Assembly (NCBI GenBank): GCA_964489215.1
Contig: CAZAYB010000018.1
Coordinates: 1-22,854, forward strand
From: CAZAYB01 sp964489215
GTDB taxonomy: Bacteria; Planctomycetota; Phycisphaerae; Sedimentisphaerales; Anaerohalosphaeraceae
Length of the DNA: 22,854 nucleotides
Reading direction: 5' to 3'
Shown here: positions 20,379 through 22,854 of the stretch, piece after piece
How the letters are laid out: every line of letters begins with the position of its first letter
Position numbering within the stretch: position 1 is the stretch's first letter
The notes under the pieces: model-generated
The model's input: only the letters and a program-made list of their open reading frames with translations
Databases searched by the model: none
What the model was told of the DNA's origin: nothing
Program-made: the position numbers and the translations under genes

Positions 20379-21995
20379 ATGAAAAAAAAACTTTTATTAT
20401 GGACCATATTTTGTGCTCTACTGGCACAACCAATTGTAACTGCTGAAGTTGACACACATTTTATCCTTAAGGACCTGGAAGATTGGGATATGGCTCTTAT
20501 GCCCCCTCAGCCTACAATGTCCTTTATAAGACCAATGGAACCTTCTGAATGGGATAACTATATGTCCCAGTTCAACGAGCCTGGCAACCTCCAGGGCGAT
20601 CCTTACCCCGCGACACAGTTTCTCCCCCCGGAACTCTACGTCTGGGATTGTCATAACTCACCGCCTGGCCCGGGCTCATGTCCAGATGAAGATTCCGACG
20701 CAGGGCTGGTTATGGCATGGGGCGATGACCAAACGCCTCCTGGAGAATACGCATCTGCGTTCGTATACCAGTACGGCTCAGACCCTGACCTCTCAAGTTC
20801 CACACTGTCAATTCAGGTAGAAGCCCCATGCGGAATAACACAGATATCCGTTGGCATGACTGATATTGCAGGCAATATAAGGGCGTGGTACTGGAACGTA
20901 GCGCCTCCAAACGCACCCGGAGGCCCCGGACTGCTGACCTGCAGCCCCGATGTTAACGGAAACCCCGTAAGACACACAATAACAATTAACCTCAGTCAGA
21001 CCGGCATAAACGCCGCTGCACCTGTATCTGCAAGCTATTCCAGCTCACCGTTATTTGATATAACAAAAGTGATGAGCTTCTCTTTCGATGAAAACTTCAG
21101 CTGGGTGGCAAGCGCACCTGTTCCCCCGCCCGGCCAGCCTGCTCCAAAACCATGGAACTACTGGTTCAACCTGATAGTAAAACCAAACAAGGTAAAAATG
21201 TATAAGGGCTACTTTGTCAAATATTCTCAGCCTTCGGTTGAATTGGAGCCGGATTCTGGCCTGATTAACGGATGGGACGAGCCAAGCGTACACGCCAACC
21301 AAGACTATCCGATAATGGCTGACGACTGGGAATGTATTGACCAAAGACCAGTAACCGACATTCACTGGTGGGGTTCTTTCCTGGGCTGGACTGAAAAAGT
21401 ACCTCCGCCGGATGCGCCTTTTGCTTTCCATCTGGGAATATGGACAGACGTACCGGCCAACCCGGACGACCCGGACAGCTTCAGCCATCCGGGCAGGTTG
21501 ATTTGGGAAAATTATTGCGATTCCTGGGTCTGGAACTTCGCTGGTGTTGATATCGACCCAAGACCAGACGGAATGAAAAACGAAACATGCTTCCAGTTCA
21601 ATCAGCTGTTAAGCGAGGATCAGTGGTTTTATCAGCAGCCAAACCCGGATGGGACACCAAATGTATACTGGCTGCATATAGCGGCTATTTACGTCGACGG
21701 TCAGCAAGTAATGCATCCGTGGGGATGGAAAACGAGACCGCACTTCTTCAACGACGATGCTGTTAGAATATTGGACCCTGTGACGCCCAGCCTGGATAGT
21801 CAGATAGTGGATTATCAATACGGTGTTCCCGTTGAGTTTCCCGAGGGAGTCTCGTGGGATTTGGCTTTCGAACTTACAACCAATATGCCTGAGGATCCGA
21901 GGCCGATAGGAAGTGCGGACCTGGACCATAGCGGTTTTGTAGATGTTGTAGATATAGCTCTCTTCGGTCAGCAGTGGCTTACTGCAGGATTTTAA
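20379..21995 (+). CDS. Secreted planctomycete protein with single C-terminal dockerin-like repeat
   Basis: This exported protein of 538 residues has unknown activity. A signal peptide precedes a likely cut after residue 22 (IVTA). The first half is Pro/Gly/Ser-rich and looks beta-structured. A second domain begins near residue 280 and contains GWDEPSV, MADDWECIDQRPVTDIHWWG (about 315-334) and LGIWTDVP, a pattern I associate with a planctomycete-specific domain of unknown function (possibly DUF7901, from memory). The C-terminus has one dockerin-like calcium loop, ADLDHSGFVDVVDIALFGQQ (about 514-533), where true dockerins have two. AAGGAAG lies five bases before the ATG. The gene stands alone, with a terminator 118 bases after it. 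Extracellular or surface location is well supported; substrate and role are not. Confidence 0.85.
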   Translation: MKKKLLLWTIFCALLAQPIVTAEVDTHFILKDLEDWDMALMPPQPTMSFIRPMEPSEWDNYMSQFNEPGNLQGDPYPATQFLPPELYVWDCHNSPPGPGSCPDEDSDAGLVMAWGDDQTPPGEYASAFVYQYGSDPDLSSSTLSIQVEAPCGITQISVGMTDIAGNIRAWYWNVAPPNAPGGPGLLTCSPDVNGNPVRHTITINLSQTGINAAAPVSASYSSSPLFDITKVMSFSFDENFSWVASAPVPPPGQPAPKPWNYWFNLIVKPNKVKMYKGYFVKYSQPSVELEPDSGLINGWDEPSVHANQDYPIMADDWECIDQRPVTDIHWWGSFLGWTEKVPPPDAPFAFHLGIWTDVPANPDDPDSFSHPGRLIWENYCDSWVWNFAGVDIDPRPDGMKNETCFQFNQLLSEDQWFYQQPNPDGTPNVYWLHIAAIYVDGQQVMHPWGWKTRPHFFNDDAVRILDPVTPSLDSQIVDYQYGVPVEFPEGVSWDLAFELTTNMPEDPRPIGSADLDHSGFVDVVDIALFGQQWLTAGF

Positions 21996-22112
21996 CTGCA
22001 TATAAGGAGAGTCGCCCCCGGCTAAAAAGGAGGCATGAAAAGCTGGCGGGATGATATAGGATCGGTATGAACTTATTAAGGTTGACAATGCCGGTTCAGG
22101 ATTCAGTTTTCA

Positions 22113-22143
22113 GGCCGTGTGTTTTGGCGCACGGCCGTTTTTT
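22113..22143 (+). terminator. Intrinsic terminator after the secreted-protein gene
   Basis: GGCCGTGTG (22113-22121) pairs with CGCACGGCC (22128-22136) as nine pairs including one G-T, with a six-base loop, followed by G and six T (22138-22143). This is a strong plus-strand terminator and separates the secreted-protein gene from the thioesterase gene. Confidence 0.85.
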
Positions 22144-22283
22144 ATGGAAATAATCAAAATTAATGATATTATGGTGCTGAGAATAAACAATACCGGAGCC
22201 CTTGAAAATTGCGATCTAAGGTTCGAGCCGGTTATTAAAGTTATGCGTGTTTTTTTAGGACAGATAGTATAACAAGGTAAAAA

Positions 22284-22694
22284 ATGGATGAATCGCAAAA
22301 ACAAAAGCTTAAGGATTTTTTCGCAAAAGATACTTTCGCCAAGAAAAACGGCGTAGAACTTACTGATCTCGGTTTCGGGACCGCGACTGCGAAAATGACT
22401 GTGGGTGATTCACACCTTAACGGGCATAATATGGCTCACGGAGCGGCGATATTCACACTTGCTGATTTGACCTTTGCTGTTGCAGCTAACACATACGGAA
22501 CTACCGCGGTGGCGGTAAATGTGAACATATCATTTACAAAGGCAGCCAAAAAAGGCGATATCCTAACAGCGCATGCTATGGAAAATTCTAAAAGCAGTAA
22601 GATAGGAAACTACACGGTAAATGTAACGGATCAGGACAATGATCTGATAGCGATTTTCAACGGGATGGCCTATAGGAAAAAGGAAAAATTCTAA
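22284..22694 (+). CDS. Hotdog-fold thioesterase of the PaaI type
   Basis: This is a 136-residue acyl-CoA thioesterase-like protein. The hotdog signature is clear: GHNMAHGAAIFTLADLTFAV (residues 47-66), with the HG turn at 52-53 and the catalytic-type Asp61, followed by the strand VNVNISFTKAAKKGDIL. Members hydrolyse acyl- or aryl-CoA thioesters in the cytoplasm; this one's substrate cannot be told. The length is typical for one hotdog domain, which works as a dimer or tetramer. AAGG lies about seven bases before the ATG. It stands alone, bounded by the terminator upstream and non-coding DNA downstream. Its third codon positions have more G and T than the plus-strand genes earlier in the window. 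Confidence 0.92.
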   Translation: MDESQKQKLKDFFAKDTFAKKNGVELTDLGFGTATAKMTVGDSHLNGHNMAHGAAIFTLADLTFAVAANTYGTTAVAVNVNISFTKAAKKGDILTAHAMENSKSSKIGNYTVNVTDQDNDLIAIFNGMAYRKKEKF

Positions 22695-22715
22695 AGATTA
22701 AATGGGGTTTGAAAC

Positions 22716-22735
22716 GGGTGTTCAATACGACACCT
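22716..22735. repeat. Small inverted repeat after the thioesterase gene
   Basis: GGTGT (22717-22721) pairs with ACACC (22730-22734) around an eight-base loop, with a possible outer G-T pair. No T-run follows, so it is not a convincing terminator and may instead be a processing or stabilising hairpin. Confidence 0.3.
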
Positions 22736-22793
22736 GGTATATAAGAAAATCTGCAAAATTTTTATAAGTTATTTATTGGCATATTGTTACGTC

Positions 22794-22809
22794 AAAATCG
22801 GCGATTTTT
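22794..22809 (+). terminator. Weak possible terminator
   Basis: AAAATC (22794-22799) pairs with GATTTT (22803-22808) over a GGC loop, within a short A/T context. The stem is AT-rich and short, so the call is tentative. It lies about 100 bases after the thioesterase stop. Confidence 0.25.
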
Positions 22810-22818
22810 AAAAACTGG

Positions 22819-22851
22819 CCAAAAGTGACCAATGGCGACCAAAAGTTAGCC
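22819..22851 (-). repeat. 10-bp direct repeats with TGG on minus strand (cut by window edge)
   Basis: CCAAAAGTGA, CCAATGGCGA and CCAAAAGTTA follow each other exactly every ten bases (CCA at 22819, 22829 and 22839), and a degenerate CC continues at 22850. On the minus strand this reads as TGG every turn with an ACTTTTGG core. The arrangement is like the mraZ operator in this window. It could be a regulator-binding array for a gene beyond the right edge. Confidence 0.5.
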
Positions 22852-22854
22852 TGT

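Noticed and set aside
21996..22112. Tiny frames after the secreted-protein gene, one behind AAGGAGG
   Set aside because: The ATG is only one or two bases from the ribosome-site motif and the frame has 11 codons; the other runs into the terminator.

Overview
The window looks like chromosomal DNA from a planctomycete, most likely of the Phycisphaerae/Sedimentisphaerales type. This is an inference from four things: a secreted protein ending in a single dockerin-like repeat of the kind common in that group, paired ClpP genes behind trigger factor, frequent TTG/GTG starts, and a shortened division-and-cell-wall (dcw) cluster. Almost all of it is housekeeping DNA. I see no insertion sequence, CRISPR array, phage gene or toxin-antitoxin pair.

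Layout. 1-1000 (minus) is a purine permease that runs off the left edge. 1201-1473 (plus) is a promoter, tRNA-Gly(GCC), a roughly 150-nt structured trailer or small RNA, and an intrinsic terminator. 1528-4666 (plus) is a protein-quality module: trigger factor with a long lysine-rich tail and two tandem ClpP subunits, the second with Asn in place of the catalytic Asp. 4690-9136 (plus) holds an unknown lipoprotein, an orphan DNA methyltransferase, apolipoprotein N-acyltransferase (lnt) and an exported HEAT-repeat protein; the last three overlap or abut. 9464-15204 (plus) is a cell-elongation operon: a membrane-anchored coiled-coil protein built like MreC, a 54-aa membrane protein, then mreB, mreC, mreD and mrdA (PBP2). 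15167-19734 (minus) is a division operon transcribed toward it: mraZ, a 66-aa unknown, rsmH, a membrane-bound LysM protein, an FtsL-like protein and ftsI (PBP3). The 3' ends of mrdA and ftsI overlap by 38 bp. 19735-20378 is the mraZ control region followed by an AT-rich gap. 20379-21995 (plus) is a large secreted protein, and 22284-22694 (plus) is a hotdog-fold thioesterase.

How the parts work together. The two murein operons meet tail to tail, so the elongation transpeptidase and the division transpeptidase share coding DNA and have no room between them for a terminator. The division operon starts at a striking promoter: eight TGG motifs lie at near-helical spacing over about 108 bp, two of them inside the -35/-10 spacer, which fits autoregulation by MraZ. 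Each operon carries unrecognised additions (the coiled-coil protein and 54-aa protein; the 66-aa protein and LysM protein) that are good candidates for lineage-specific elongasome or divisome parts.

The best leads are the mraZ operator array, the MreC-like coiled-coil/small membrane protein pair ahead of mreB, the unknown proteins embedded in the division operon, the RNA behind tRNA-Gly, the Asn-triad ClpP2, and a 10-bp-period TGG array at the right edge that resembles the mraZ operator. All family names come from reading motifs; no database search was run.
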